Counted from the first letter of the stretch, positions 1 to 7,844 are shown. The stretch: 38,044 nt of DNA from Candidatus Faecousia intestinavium (GCA_018715835.1 DVKV01000003.1:1-38044), one strand, 5' to 3'. Made by a program: numbers and translations. Notes: generated by a model from the sequence alone, not told the origin.

Positions 1-1290
1 ACTTCGCAAATTATCATTTGTATGGCGATCTTCGCGGTAACCTTGATCAGCTATATGCTCAACAAGATTCCCATGTGGGTCACTGCCATGCTCTCCATGG
101 CAGCCCTGTACATCACCGGCTGCATTGATGATGCCGGTGCTCTCAGCGGTTTCGCCAACAACAACACCATTTTGATGGCTACCATGTTCATGGTTGCCGC
201 CGGATTCCGCCGGACTTCCCTGGTGGAGACCATGTGCAACGGTCTGCTGCGGCTGACCAAAGGCTCCTTCCAAAAGGCCTATGTGGGCTACCTGCTGCTG
301 TCCGCCCTGCTGACCAACTTCATCTCCAGCCCCATGGTGGTATACGCCATTGTCTCCCCCCTGATGGCCGCCCTGTGCGACAAGGTGGGCCAGAGCCGCT
401 CCAAGTATATGTTTCCCCTGATGATCGTGTGTGTCTCCTGCTGCGGCATCCTGCCCCTGCCCAGTGCCATCCAGCAGGCCGGACAGTTCACCGGCTTTAT
501 GGAAACCTACGGCTTCACCGGCATGACCTTCCAGCCCATCTACTTCTTCCTGGGTGCCTGGCCCGTACTGCTGATTGTGGTGGCCTGGTCCGCCATTCTG
601 GGGCCCAAGTTTGCCCCCGCCGAGCCGGTGATTCCCATTGCTACCAAGACCCAGGGCGGCGCTCAGGCCCAGAAGCAGCTGTCTCCTTTCGCTGACAAAA
701 TGGGTATCTTCCTGTTCTTCGCCACCGTCATCCTGCTGATCTTCTCCGCTCAGCTGAAGCTGACCACCTGGTGGGTCTCCCTGATGGGGGCTCTGCTGAT
801 GGTGCTGTTCGGCGTGCTGGACAGCAAAACCGCCCTGCGGGACATTCCCTGGGATATGCTGATGCTGTTCGTCGGCGCTCTGGCCCTGGGTACCGCCCTG
901 ACCAACACCGGCGCCGGTGAGATGATCGGCAACGCTCTGGCAACTGCGGTAGGCGGCACCACCAACAGCTATGTGCTGGGCGCTGTGTTCTTCATCATTC
1001 CCTTCATCCTCACCCAGTTCATGCTCAACCGGGCGGTTTCCGCAGTGTTCGTCCCCATCTGCCTGCTCACCGCCAAGGCTCTGGGCGCCAACCCCATCGG
1101 TCTGGTGCTGCTGGTGAACTCCGCCAGCCTGACCGCTTTCATGACCCCCATGGCCACTCCTGCCGTTGCCATGTGCATGGCCGACGGCGGCTACGACCTG
1201 AAGTCCCTGTTCAAGAGCGCCTGGTCCATCACCCTGATTCTGCCCATTATCTATATTCCGTACACCATGACCATCTTCCCCTGCTTCTGA
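1..1290 (+). CDS. SLC13-family permease (5'-truncated by window edge)
   Basis: This is a polytopic inner-membrane carrier of the SLC13/ArsB-NhaD type, a family that moves di- and tricarboxylates, sulfate or related anions with Na+ or H+. The frame is open to base 1. The first ATG in the window (base 22) has only seven codons before it and no visible Shine-Dalgarno site, so the true start probably lies outside the window. From base 22 there are 422 residues with about ten to twelve hydrophobic segments. The stretch SLTAFMTPMATPAVAM near residues 367-382 resembles the family's second Ser/Asn-x-Thr-Pro substrate and sodium loop, and NNNTILMATMF near residue 46 lies in the first half. Twenty-one bases separate it from the esterase gene, so co-transcription is likely. 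The substrate cannot be read from sequence; the enzymes next door suggest an organic or sugar acid. Confidence 0.85.
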   Translation, partial: TSQIIICMAIFAVTLISYMLNKIPMWVTAMLSMAALYITGCIDDAGALSGFANNNTILMATMFMVAAGFRRTSLVETMCNGLLRLTKGSFQKAYVGYLLLSALLTNFISSPMVVYAIVSPLMAALCDKVGQSRSKYMFPLMIVCVSCCGILPLPSAIQQAGQFTGFMETYGFTGMTFQPIYFFLGAWPVLLIVVAWSAILGPKFAPAEPVIPIATKTQGGAQAQKQLSPFADKMGIFLFFATVILLIFSAQLKLTTWWVSLMGALLMVLFGVLDSKTALRDIPWDMLMLFVGALALGTALTNTGAGEMIGNALATAVGGTTNSYVLGAVFFIIPFILTQFMLNRAVSAVFVPICLLTAKALGANPIGLVLLVNSASLTAFMTPMATPAVAMCMADGGYDLKSLFKSAWSITLILPIIYIPYTMTIFPCF

Positions 1291-1311
1291 GAATCCCAGG
1301 AGGTATCTGCC

Positions 1312-2217
1312 ATGACCAGATCAGAAATGATTGAGAAGGCCAAGATTATCCGCTCCCGGGACCGGTTCGGGACCATGGCCCAGGAGGAGCTTGATGCCCT
1401 CCCCGGGACAAAAACCCTGCTGCAAATTCCCGTGGACGGCGGCAAAAGGGTGCCGGTGTATGAAATCCGGCCCGACACGCCTCTTGAAAATCCCGCCCCT
1501 CTGCTGCTCAATTTCCACGGCGGAGGCTTCCTGAAAGGCCGGGGTGACCGGGACAAGCGCTACTGCTGCCACATGGCCCAGCAGCTGGGATGCCTGGTCT
1601 GGGATGTGGACTACAGCCTGGCCCCGGAGGCCCCCTTCCCCACTGCCCTGAACGAAAGCTACGCCGTCACCGCCTATGCCTTCGCCCATGCCGAAGAATT
1701 GGGCATTGATCCCCAGCGAATTGCCCTGGCTGGACACAGCGCCGGGGGTAATCTGGTGGCCGCCATGCTCATCCGAGCCTACCGGGAGCAGTCCTTCCGC
1801 CCTCTGGCTGCACTGATGGAGTACTTCCCCGCCGACCAGACCGTCGACCCGGCGGACAAGCTCTCCCCGGAGCTGCGCCAGGACCCCTGGTGGCTGCAGC
1901 GTGCCGCCACGGAGAAGGAGTACACCCTGTACTACTGCTCCCCGGAGCAGGCAGAAGACCCCCTGTGCTCTCCCATGCTGGCCTCGGATGAGGAGCTTGC
2001 TTCCTTCCCGGACAGCCTGGTGATCTCCGCCGGGAAGGACAGCCTCCAGCAGGAGACGGAAAGCTTCGCCCACCGGCTCATGAGCCTGGGCGTACCCGTC
2101 ACCGGCTGCCGGATTCCCGAAGCCGTCCACGGCTTCACCACCAACCGCACCGAGGGCTGGGAAAAAGCCCTGGCGCTCCATTGCAAATTCTTCCAATCCC
2201 ATTATAATAGATTGTAA
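1312..2217 (+). CDS. Alpha/beta-hydrolase, hormone-sensitive-lipase (HSL) type esterase
   Basis: A 301-residue cytoplasmic esterase with no signal peptide. The HSL-family oxyanion motif HGGGF is at residues 69-73, the nucleophile elbow GHSAGG at 141-146 (Ser143), the acid Asp243 sits in SAGKDS and the base His273 in AVHGF, so the catalytic triad looks complete. A strong Shine-Dalgarno (AGGAGGT, about 1299-1305) fixes the ATG start. Family members hydrolyse short-chain acyl esters, and some act on sugar or hydroxy-acid esters. Between an anion permease and an enolase-superfamily enzyme, it could deacylate or open the imported substrate before dehydration; that role is inference. The acetyl-esterase name is not assignable. 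Confidence 0.88.
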   Translation: MTRSEMIEKAKIIRSRDRFGTMAQEELDALPGTKTLLQIPVDGGKRVPVYEIRPDTPLENPAPLLLNFHGGGFLKGRGDRDKRYCCHMAQQLGCLVWDVDYSLAPEAPFPTALNESYAVTAYAFAHAEELGIDPQRIALAGHSAGGNLVAAMLIRAYREQSFRPLAALMEYFPADQTVDPADKLSPELRQDPWWLQRAATEKEYTLYYCSPEQAEDPLCSPMLASDEELASFPDSLVISAGKDSLQQETESFAHRLMSLGVPVTGCRIPEAVHGFTTNRTEGWEKALALHCKFFQSHYNRL

Positions 2218-2245
2218 CGAACCCGTACCGAAGGAGGGACCCGTT

Positions 2246-3394
2246 TTGAAAATCACCGACGTACAGCTGATTTACGCCAAGCACTACCTGTTTGTCCATG
2301 TCCACACCGATGCGGGCATCGTGGGTCTGGGCGAGGCGGGCAACTGGGGCTACCTGGACGCCACCGCCGCCTGCATCCGCAAGTTTACCCCCTACCTCAT
2401 CGGCAAAGACCCCTTCCGGATTGAGGACCTGAACCAGAATTTCTACCGCTCCGTCTACTTCCGGGGCTCCGTGATCATGAGCGCCATCTCCGCCATTGAC
2501 ATCGCCCTGTGGGACATCAAGGGCAAGGCCCTGGGGGTGCCGGTGTACGAGCTTCTGGGCGGCAGAACCCGGGACAAGATCCGGGTATACGCCTCGGTTA
2601 TGACCAAGGAGACTGATCCGGATACCCTGACCCGGAGCTACCGGGAACTGAAAGAAAAAGGCTTCACCGCCGCCAAGATCTTCGTCAACGGGCCGGTGAA
2701 ATCCACCAACGACGGCCGGGACGAATTCTTCTCCGGACGGATTCACGACGAGGTTGAGAAGGTGCGCATCTGCCGGGAGGCGGTGGGCGATGACTTTGAC
2801 TTCGTGCTGGAAGTCCACCGGGGCATGACTGTACCCGAGGCCATCAGCTTCGCCCGGGAGGTGGAACCCTACCGCCCCATGGTGCTGGAAGACCCCATCA
2901 CCCCGGACAACATTGACGCCATGGCGGAAGTGGCCCAGAAAACCCGGATTCCCATTGCCACCGGCGAGCGATTCACCAACCTGAAGGAATTTGAAATGCT
3001 GATGCAGCGCCGGGCCGCCCAGTACATCCGTCCCGACGTGTGCGCCATCGGCGGCATCACCACCACCAAGAAAATCTGCGCCATTGCAGAAGCAAACGAC
3101 GTGCTGGTGATTCCCCACAATCCTCTGGGTCCGGTTTCCACCGCCGCCTGCCTGCAGATCTGCGCCTGCATTCCCAACCTGGGCATCCAGGAGCTGCCCG
3201 GCTTTTGCCTGAACGGCGCCGAAGACGCCATGGTCAAGACGCCTCTGGCCTACAAGGATGGCTGCATGATTATCCCCGACGCCCCCGGCATCGGTGTGGA
3301 GCTGGCGGACAACGCCGCAGAGCTTTACCCGGCCAACGAGCGGGGCAGCAACGCCGCCAAGCGTGCCTTCGACGGCAGCGTGAAAGATTGGTAA
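2246..3394 (+). CDS. Enolase-superfamily (mandelate racemase/galactonate dehydratase-like) enzyme
   Basis: A 382-residue enzyme of the mandelate racemase/muconate lactonizing family, the usual length. It begins at a TTG, supported by AAGGAGGG at about 2231-2238. The N-terminal capping domain (1-115) is followed by a TIM barrel. Likely metal ligands are Glu189 (in LEVHRG), Glu215 (VLEDP) and Glu241 (TGERF). His191 and His291 (IPHNPLGP) fit the catalytic general acid/base positions of acid-sugar dehydratases such as galactonate and mannonate dehydratase. The first metal ligand is Glu where those enzymes have Asp, so it may belong to another subgroup and the substrate should not be guessed. It is probably the last gene of the permease-esterase-dehydratase operon, with a terminator just downstream. 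Role inferred: dehydration of a sugar acid or related hydroxy acid to a 2-keto-3-deoxy product. Confidence 0.88.
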   Translation: MKITDVQLIYAKHYLFVHVHTDAGIVGLGEAGNWGYLDATAACIRKFTPYLIGKDPFRIEDLNQNFYRSVYFRGSVIMSAISAIDIALWDIKGKALGVPVYELLGGRTRDKIRVYASVMTKETDPDTLTRSYRELKEKGFTAAKIFVNGPVKSTNDGRDEFFSGRIHDEVEKVRICREAVGDDFDFVLEVHRGMTVPEAISFAREVEPYRPMVLEDPITPDNIDAMAEVAQKTRIPIATGERFTNLKEFEMLMQRRAAQYIRPDVCAIGGITTTKKICAIAEANDVLVIPHNPLGPVSTAACLQICACIPNLGIQELPGFCLNGAEDAMVKTPLAYKDGCMIIPDAPGIGVELADNAAELYPANERGSNAAKRAFDGSVKDW

Positions 3395-3420
3395 CCTTCT
3401 CCTCCATTTTTCCATAGTGA

Positions 3421-3464
3421 AAGCCGCCGTTCCTCCAGTCTCCGGATGGGACGGCGGTTTTCCC
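3421..3464 (+). terminator. Rho-independent terminator after the dehydratase gene
   Basis: A 10-bp stem (AAGCCGCCGT at 3421-3430 with ACGGCGGTTT at 3451-3460, one G-U pair) is followed by a short T-run (TTTTCCC). It separates the catabolic operon from the regulator gene, which has its own promoter 11 bases further on. Confidence 0.75.
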
Positions 3465-3474
3465 GTTGCGGGGA

Positions 3475-3504
3475 TTGACAGTTCCCTGATGGATATCCTA
3501 TACT
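3475..3504 (+). promoter_or_regulatory. Sigma-A-type promoter of the Crp/Fnr regulator gene
   Basis: A perfect -35 (TTGACA, 3475-3480) and a -10 TATACT (3499-3504) are separated by 18 bp. The predicted transcript starts around 3511, about 34 bases before the ATG at 3545. It lies directly after the terminator of the preceding operon, so the regulator is expressed independently. Confidence 0.8.
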
Positions 3505-3544
3505 GAAAAAAACACGCCGCCCCGGCGGCAGAATCGAGGCATCT

Positions 3545-4198
3545 ATGGATCTGACCCAGACTTCCCTGTTTTCCGGCATCTCCCAGGCGGATCTTTCCGC
3601 CCTGCTGTCCTGTCTGGCGGCAGTGGAGCGACGCTACAGCAAGGGGGCGGTAATTCTGGCAGAGGGTGAACCCACCCAGTGGATGGGGTTGGTGCTGGAA
3701 GGCCGGGCCATCATCTCCTGTGCCGATGTCTGGGGAAAGAGCAGCATCCTGGGCTTTGCCGAACCCGGGGCAGTGTTCGGCGAGGCCTATGCCTGTGTGC
3801 CTGGTGAGGCCCTGCTCATCAGCGTCTGCGCCGCGGAAGAGACCCGGGTGCTGTTCCTGAACGTGGGCAAACTTTTGACCGTCTGCGGCAACGCCTGCCC
3901 CTTCCACGCCCGGCTGATCCGGAACCTGCTTTCCATCAGCGCCGGGAAGAATCTCCAGCTATCCCGGCGGATCTTCCACACTACACCCAAGAGCATCCGG
4001 GGCAGGCTCCAGTCCTACTTCTCCGAATGCGCCAAGAAGTCCGGCAGCCTAACCTTCAAGCTGCCCTTCAACCGCCAGCAGCTGGCAGACTACCTGGGAG
4101 TGGACCGCAGCGCCATGAGCAGTGAACTGTCCAAAATGCAGCGGGACGGGCTGATTCAGGTTCAGGGCGGCACCATTACCATGCTGCCCCAACCATAA
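3545..4198 (+). CDS. Crp/Fnr-family transcriptional regulator
   Basis: A 217-residue regulator of normal family length. Residues about 8-120 form a cyclic-nucleotide-binding-type beta roll, then a dimerisation helix (about 120-150), and residues about 175-204 form a Crp-type winged helix-turn-helix (RQQLADYLGVDRSAMSSEL). There is no N-terminal cluster of cysteines as in FNR; the four Cys in the sensor half are scattered (23, 59, 84, 95), with further ones later, so an Fe-S oxygen sensor is unlikely. The effector is unknown. A weak Shine-Dalgarno (GAGG, about 3536-3539) precedes the start. Control of the adjacent transport/esterase/dehydratase genes is a reasonable guess from position only. 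Confidence 0.88.
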   Translation: MDLTQTSLFSGISQADLSALLSCLAAVERRYSKGAVILAEGEPTQWMGLVLEGRAIISCADVWGKSSILGFAEPGAVFGEAYACVPGEALLISVCAAEETRVLFLNVGKLLTVCGNACPFHARLIRNLLSISAGKNLQLSRRIFHTTPKSIRGRLQSYFSECAKKSGSLTFKLPFNRQQLADYLGVDRSAMSSELSKMQRDGLIQVQGGTITMLPQP

Positions 4199-4203
4199 AG
4201 TCA

Positions 4204-4243
4204 AGCGGAGGATGCCGGTGTTCCGGTTTCCTCCGCTGTATTT
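4204..4243. terminator. Bidirectional terminator between convergent genes
   Basis: A stem of AGCGGAGGA (4204-4212) with TCCTCCGCT (4229-4237), with an inner CCGG-TGTT-CCGG extension, lies between the stop of the Crp/Fnr gene and the stop of the convergent cotH-like gene. T-rich sequence follows on the + side (GTATTTTC); on the - side the stem is followed by TGACTTTATG, so termination is probably stronger in the + direction. Confidence 0.65.
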
Positions 4244-5482
4244 TCACCCCGCCAGGGCGGTGTATTTTGCGTCCAGCCTGGGCCCCACGCTGGAAAGATA
4301 CTCCCGAATCTGGTCATAATCAAAGCCCGGCAGATCCGCCCGGCTGGGAATTGTCCCCTCCCCCCACCGCAGGATCTCCTTGGCAAAGGTCAGCCGGGGA
4401 ATTTCTTCCCGGAATCGGTCAAACTCCGCCAAAATGTGTTCGTCGGAAAACAGTTCCGCCCGCAGTTCAAAATAGCGCTGGGCCAGCTCCCGGGGGAAGC
4501 ACTGCTCCATCCGCTCAAGCAGCAGATTCGCCGACAAATCCAGCAGTCTGTCCTGGTAGTCAACCAGCCCCAGGCCGTCATTGGTGGTACCCCAGCTGGT
4601 GTCCAGATCGTACAGGCACAGATACCACACCTGTCCATCATAGGTTGCCAGCAGCATATTTTTTCCCAGGTTATCGTGGAGGTAGGCGATATCCGAAATC
4701 ACATAGTAGTTCACTGCCGCATCCAGGTTCAGGTACTCAGAAAAATGGTCTCGGAATTCCTGGTCCGAGCTGTTCATCACAAAGTCAAACAGCCGGTCCA
4801 GTTTCTCCTGGACCTCCTCCGACTCCTCCCCCACCTCCATGGACCAGGTGTCGAATCCCGGCATGGCCCGGAAATAGTTGGCCTCTTCCCAGCCCTGGCC
4901 GGACAGTACCAGATGGTTCGGGTCATCCTCATCCATGGCAAACATCCAGGCGTCCTTGGGAATGTTCCAGGTATACAGGCCCAGGAACCGGCCGTTGGCA
5001 TAAACCTCCACCGGGAAGCCGTCCACGCAGCCGTTGTTTGGCGTCTGGGTCAGAAGGCCGTACTTCTCCTGGGCCTGGGCCGCCAGATTGGCGGTAACCA
5101 GGTTCCGGGCATGGGTCCGGTCAACCCAGTTGGCCTTCAGGCAGTACTTGTTCTGTTCACCCCAGCCCAGGTCCACCCGCATCTTCTCATCGCAATCCTT
5201 ATCCGAGTAAAGCTTTATGGTATAGTTTTTCTTCTCGTAGGCCAGACTGGAAGAGCCCTGAACCTTGATCTTGGCATAGCCGGTAATCTGCTCGTCCCCA
5301 TTGCGGTAGGAAAAGGCAATCTTCCGCTCATCGGATTTGTCCTCCATGCCGGAGATCTCTCCAATCAGGTCCAGCTTGGGGATGCTGGTATTGTTCCAGG
5401 CCGCCAGAAACAAGGTTCCCAGCAGACCAGCCAAGAGAAACGTCCCAAGGGCGATCTTGCCCCACAGGTCTCTTCTGTTCAT
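4244..5482 (-). CDS. Membrane-anchored CotH-family protein kinase
   Basis: A 412-residue CotH-domain protein. CotH proteins are atypical protein kinases; in Bacillus CotH phosphorylates spore-coat proteins. The first 30 residues are a short basic stretch and one hydrophobic helix (about 9-29), so the catalytic part is predicted outside the membrane. Family landmarks are VQGSSSLAYEKKNYTIKL (74-91, with the conserved Lys pair), ARNL (125-128), LHDNLGKNM (268-276) and the metal-binding YDLDTSWG (291-298), so the active site appears intact. The start has GAGGTGA seven bases upstream. It is a single gene between a tRNA unit and a convergent regulator, with no spore-coat genes beside it. A sporulation-related or surface-modifying role is possible but not shown here. 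Confidence 0.87.
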   Translation of the reverse strand: MNRRDLWGKIALGTFLLAGLLGTLFLAAWNNTSIPKLDLIGEISGMEDKSDERKIAFSYRNGDEQITGYAKIKVQGSSSLAYEKKNYTIKLYSDKDCDEKMRVDLGWGEQNKYCLKANWVDRTHARNLVTANLAAQAQEKYGLLTQTPNNGCVDGFPVEVYANGRFLGLYTWNIPKDAWMFAMDEDDPNHLVLSGQGWEEANYFRAMPGFDTWSMEVGEESEEVQEKLDRLFDFVMNSSDQEFRDHFSEYLNLDAAVNYYVISDIAYLHDNLGKNMLLATYDGQVWYLCLYDLDTSWGTTNDGLGLVDYQDRLLDLSANLLLERMEQCFPRELAQRYFELRAELFSDEHILAEFDRFREEIPRLTFAKEILRWGEGTIPSRADLPGFDYDQIREYLSSVGPRLDAKYTALAG

Positions 5483-5544
5483 GCCATCACCTCATCACTA
5501 TAATTTAAACGATCTGCTTCCATCCCAAACAGGTTTCGATATAC

Positions 5545-5576
5545 AAAAAACCGGGCTCCTGACGGAGTCCGGTTTT
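5545..5576 (-). terminator. Rho-independent terminator of the tRNA-Thr unit
   Basis: Read on the - strand, CCGGACTCC-GTCA-GGAGCCCGG (5551-5572) is a 9-bp stem with one G-U pair followed directly by six T. It lies nine bases after the CCA end of the tRNA gene. Confidence 0.88.
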
Positions 5577-5580
5577 CAGA

Positions 5581-5656
<76 letters not shown>

Positions 5657-5702
5657 AGGTTTTCTTGGTGCCCGGGGTTTGTCTCACCCAGACAGCTTTG
5701 AT

Positions 5703-5731
5703 AGTATACAACAGGATTCTGGTTTTGTCAA
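5703..5731 (-). promoter_or_regulatory. Consensus promoter of the tRNA-Thr gene
   Basis: On the - strand, TTGACA (5726-5731) and TATACT (5703-5708) are separated by 17 bp. Transcription should start near 5696, about 40 bases before the mature tRNA 5' end. Confidence 0.88.
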
Positions 5732-5779
5732 GGGTTTTTCCAAAATTTTTTATTTTCTTTTTCCGTCTCCCCGGGGATG

Positions 5780-5809
5780 AAAAGTGCCTGCCGCAGATGC
5801 GACAGGCAC
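5780..5809 (-). terminator. Terminator of the ribosomal superoperon (after rplQ)
   Basis: On the - strand, GTGCCTG (5803-5809) pairs with CAGGCAC (5784-5790), extended inward by partly paired TCGC/GCGG, and is followed by TTTTC. It lies 22 bases after the rplQ stop codon and is the only terminator-like signal seen downstream of rpsJ in the operon. Confidence 0.8.
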
Positions 5810-5831
5810 GTCATCTGCCCGAAAGCGGAAA

Positions 5832-6173
5832 TTACACCAGCTCGATGATCGCCATCTCCGCGGCGTCGCCACGACGGGGGCCGGTACGGGTCACCCGGGT
5901 GTAGCCGCCATTGCGGTCAGCGTACTTGGGAGCAATCTCCTTGAACAGCTTGTGCGCCACATCTTCCTTGGTGATGAAGGACAGGGCCCGGCGATAAGCA
6001 GCCAGGTTACCCTTCTTGCCCAGGGTAATCATCTTCTCCACCACGGGCTGCACTTCCTTGGCCCGGTAGAAGGTGGTCTCCATCTTGCCGTTTTCCAGCA
6101 GGTCGGTTACCTGCTGACGCAGCAGGGCTTTTCTCTGTGCGCTGGTCTTGCCCAGCTTACGAGTGCCAAACAT
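5832..6173 (-). CDS. rplQ: Ribosomal protein bL17
   Basis: A 113-residue large-subunit protein that sits near the polypeptide exit tunnel. It begins [19 protein letters not shown], as is typical for L17, and ends with the [17 protein letters not shown] tail. Length is normal. It is the last gene of the alpha-operon portion, following rpoA by 34 bases with an AAAAGGAGG ribosome binding site, and is followed by the operon terminator. Confidence 0.97.
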   Translation of the reverse strand: MFGTRKLGKTSAQRKALLRQQVTDLLENGKMETTFYRAKEVQPVVEKMITLGKKGNLAAYRRALSFITKEDVAHKLFKEIAPKYADRNGGYTRVTRTGPRRGDAAEMAIIELV

Positions 6174-6207
6174 GAACGTTTCCTCCTTTTTAAAAGGTTA
6201 AACTCGA

Positions 6208-7167
6208 TTAGTTGTTGCTGCCAGAATCGTCGCTGGCCAGGGACAGGCCCATCATCTCCAGCTTCTTCTGAACTTCGTCCAGGGACTTCTTGCCCATGTT
6301 CCGAACCTTCATCATGTCCTCGCCGGTCTTGTTGATCAAATCGGCAACGGTGTTGATGTTGGCCCGCTTCAGGCAGTTGAAGCTCCGGACGGACAGATCC
6401 AGCTCATCGATGGTCATGGACAGCTTGGCATCCGGGCGGTCGGCGGTCTTCTCCACAATCGTAGAGGAAGTGGTGACAGCGTCGGACAGATTGGTGAACA
6501 CCGTCAGGTGGTCAGACAGAATCTTGGCGCCCAGGGAAACTGCGTCCTTTGCAGAGATGGTGGAATCAGTCCAGACCTCAAGGGTCAGCTTGTCGTAGTC
6601 GGTGCGGTCACCGACACGGGTGGGCTCCACCGTATAATTCACCTTGGTCACAGGAGAATAGATGGAGTCGATGGGAATTACGCCAATCACGGTCTGGGGC
6701 GTCTTGTTCCGGTCTGCGGAGACATAGCCGCGGCCCTGGGACAGAGTAATTTCCATATTGAAAGTGGCATCCTCGCCCAGGGTGCAGATGTGCAGCTCCG
6801 GGTTCAGGATCTCGACCTCGGCATCCGCCTTGATATCGCCGGCAGTGACCTCACAAGGTCCAACCGCATCGATATGCACGGTCTTGACTCCAGCGCTGTG
6901 CAGCTTGGGGGTGATCCGCTTCACATTCAGCACAATCTCCGTCACGTCCTCGGTAACCCCGGGGATGGTGGAGAACTCATGCTGAACCCCCTGGATTTTC
7001 ACAGAGGTAGCGGCATAGCCGGGAAGGCTGCTCAGCAGGATACGGCGCAGGGAGTTGCCCAGCGTCATACCATAGCCACGCTCCAGAGGTTCTACGACAT
7101 ACTTGCCGTAAGAGGGGTCCTCAGGCTGGTCAAAACAGGTAATGCGAGGCTTTTCAATTTCTACCAT
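6208..7167 (-). CDS. rpoA: RNA polymerase subunit alpha
   Basis: A 319-residue alpha subunit, of usual length. The N-terminal domain (about 1-230) that dimerises and nucleates RNA polymerase assembly has the conserved [20 protein letters not shown] segment near residues 32-51. The C-terminal domain (about 245-312) carries helix-hairpin-helix elements that contact UP-element DNA and activators ([18 protein letters not shown], then [14 protein letters not shown]). The start is set by AAGGAGGG nine bases upstream. It lies between rpsD and rplQ, as in other Firmicutes. The 80-base spacer before it contains a perfect hairpin, described separately. Confidence 0.98.
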   Translation of the reverse strand: MVEIEKPRITCFDQPEDPSYGKYVVEPLERGYGMTLGNSLRRILLSSLPGYAATSVKIQGVQHEFSTIPGVTEDVTEIVLNVKRITPKLHSAGVKTVHIDAVGPCEVTAGDIKADAEVEILNPELHICTLGEDATFNMEITLSQGRGYVSADRNKTPQTVIGVIPIDSIYSPVTKVNYTVEPTRVGDRTDYDKLTLEVWTDSTISAKDAVSLGAKILSDHLTVFTNLSDAVTTSSTIVEKTADRPDAKLSMTIDELDLSVRSFNCLKRANINTVADLINKTGEDMMKVRNMGKKSLDEVQKKLEMMGLSLASDDSGSNN

Positions 7168-7190
7168 GAATCAAAACCCTCCTTAATGAT

Positions 7191-7211
7191 GTGGGGAGAA
7201 ACTCTCCCCAC
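7191..7211 (-). promoter_or_regulatory. Perfect 9-bp hairpin in the rpsD-rpoA spacer
   Basis: GTGGGGAGA and TCTCCCCAC are perfectly complementary and flank a 3-base loop. On the transcribed (-) strand no T-run follows (ATCATTAAGG comes next), so it is not a classical terminator. It lies about 24 bases before the rpoA start and just upstream of its Shine-Dalgarno. It could act in mRNA processing, 3'-end protection of the ribosomal part or translational control; which is unknown. Confidence 0.6.
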
Positions 7212-7247
7212 CAGACAAACATGCGTACAGACAGGGGGGAAAGATCA

Positions 7248-7844
7248 TTACTTGGAGTACAACTCGACGATGAGGTGCACTGCGATATCAAAGTCGATAT
7301 CGGCCTTGGTCGGCATCGCAATAACCTTGCCCTGGAGGGTGTTCTTATCACGGTCCAGCCACTTGGGGGCAGCAACGAACGCGTCGTCTTCCTTCAGCTT
7401 CTTGAAGAAGTTGTTGGAAACGCTCTTCTCGGAAACAGCCACCACATCGCCGGGCTTCACCAGGAAGCTGGGGATGTTCACGCGGCTGCCGTTGACGGTG
7501 AAGTGACCGTGGTTCACCAGCTGGCGAGCCTGACGGCGGGAGTTGGCGAAGCCCAGACGGTAAACCACATTGTCCAGACGGCGCTCCACGTAGGTCAGCA
7601 GCACTTCACCGGTGTTGCCTTCGGCCCGGGCAGCCTTCTCGTAGTAGTTTCGGAACTGCTTTTCCTGGATGCCGTAGACAAATTTGACCTTCTGCTTCTC
7701 AGTCAGCTGAGTTGCATACTCAGACTTCTTCGCTCTTCTCTGTCCGCCGGGGTTCTTGTTGGAAGTCTTGTTGTAACCCATTGCGGCAGGAGAAACGCCC
7801 AGCGTTCTGCAACGCTTCAGCACGGGCTGCATATTCTTAGCCAT
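7248..7844 (-). CDS. rpsD: Ribosomal protein uS4
   Basis: A 198-residue primary 16S rRNA-binding protein and early assembly nucleator of the 30S subunit. Residues about 90-155 form the S4 RNA-binding domain (LDNVVYRLGFA, then RQARQLVNHGHFTVNG). The N-terminal zinc-binding cysteines present in some S4 proteins are absent; only one Cys (C9) is seen. S4 also represses its own operon in several bacteria; the hairpin spacer just downstream may be relevant. It lies between rpsK and rpoA with a GGAGG ribosome binding site. Confidence 0.97.
   Translation of the reverse strand: MAKNMQPVLKRCRTLGVSPAAMGYNKTSNKNPGGQRRAKKSEYATQLTEKQKVKFVYGIQEKQFRNYYEKAARAEGNTGEVLLTYVERRLDNVVYRLGFANSRRQARQLVNHGHFTVNGSRVNIPSFLVKPGDVVAVSEKSVSNNFFKKLKEDDAFVAAPKWLDRDKNTLQGKVIAMPTKADIDFDIAVHLIVELYSK

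Noticed and set aside
2135-3907. A 590-codon open frame on the - strand opposite the dehydratase gene
   Set aside because: It runs antisense through the esterase, dehydratase and Crp/Fnr genes, its translation is a low-complexity Gly/His/Ala-rich product without a recognisable fold, and the + strand genes have intact catalytic motifs. It is a high-GC codon shadow.
5483-5544. A promoter for the cotH-like gene (TATAGT at about 5497)
   Set aside because: The -10-like element is five bases before the Shine-Dalgarno and no -35 is spaced correctly, so it cannot be supported. Read-through from the tRNA unit is also unlikely because of the terminator.
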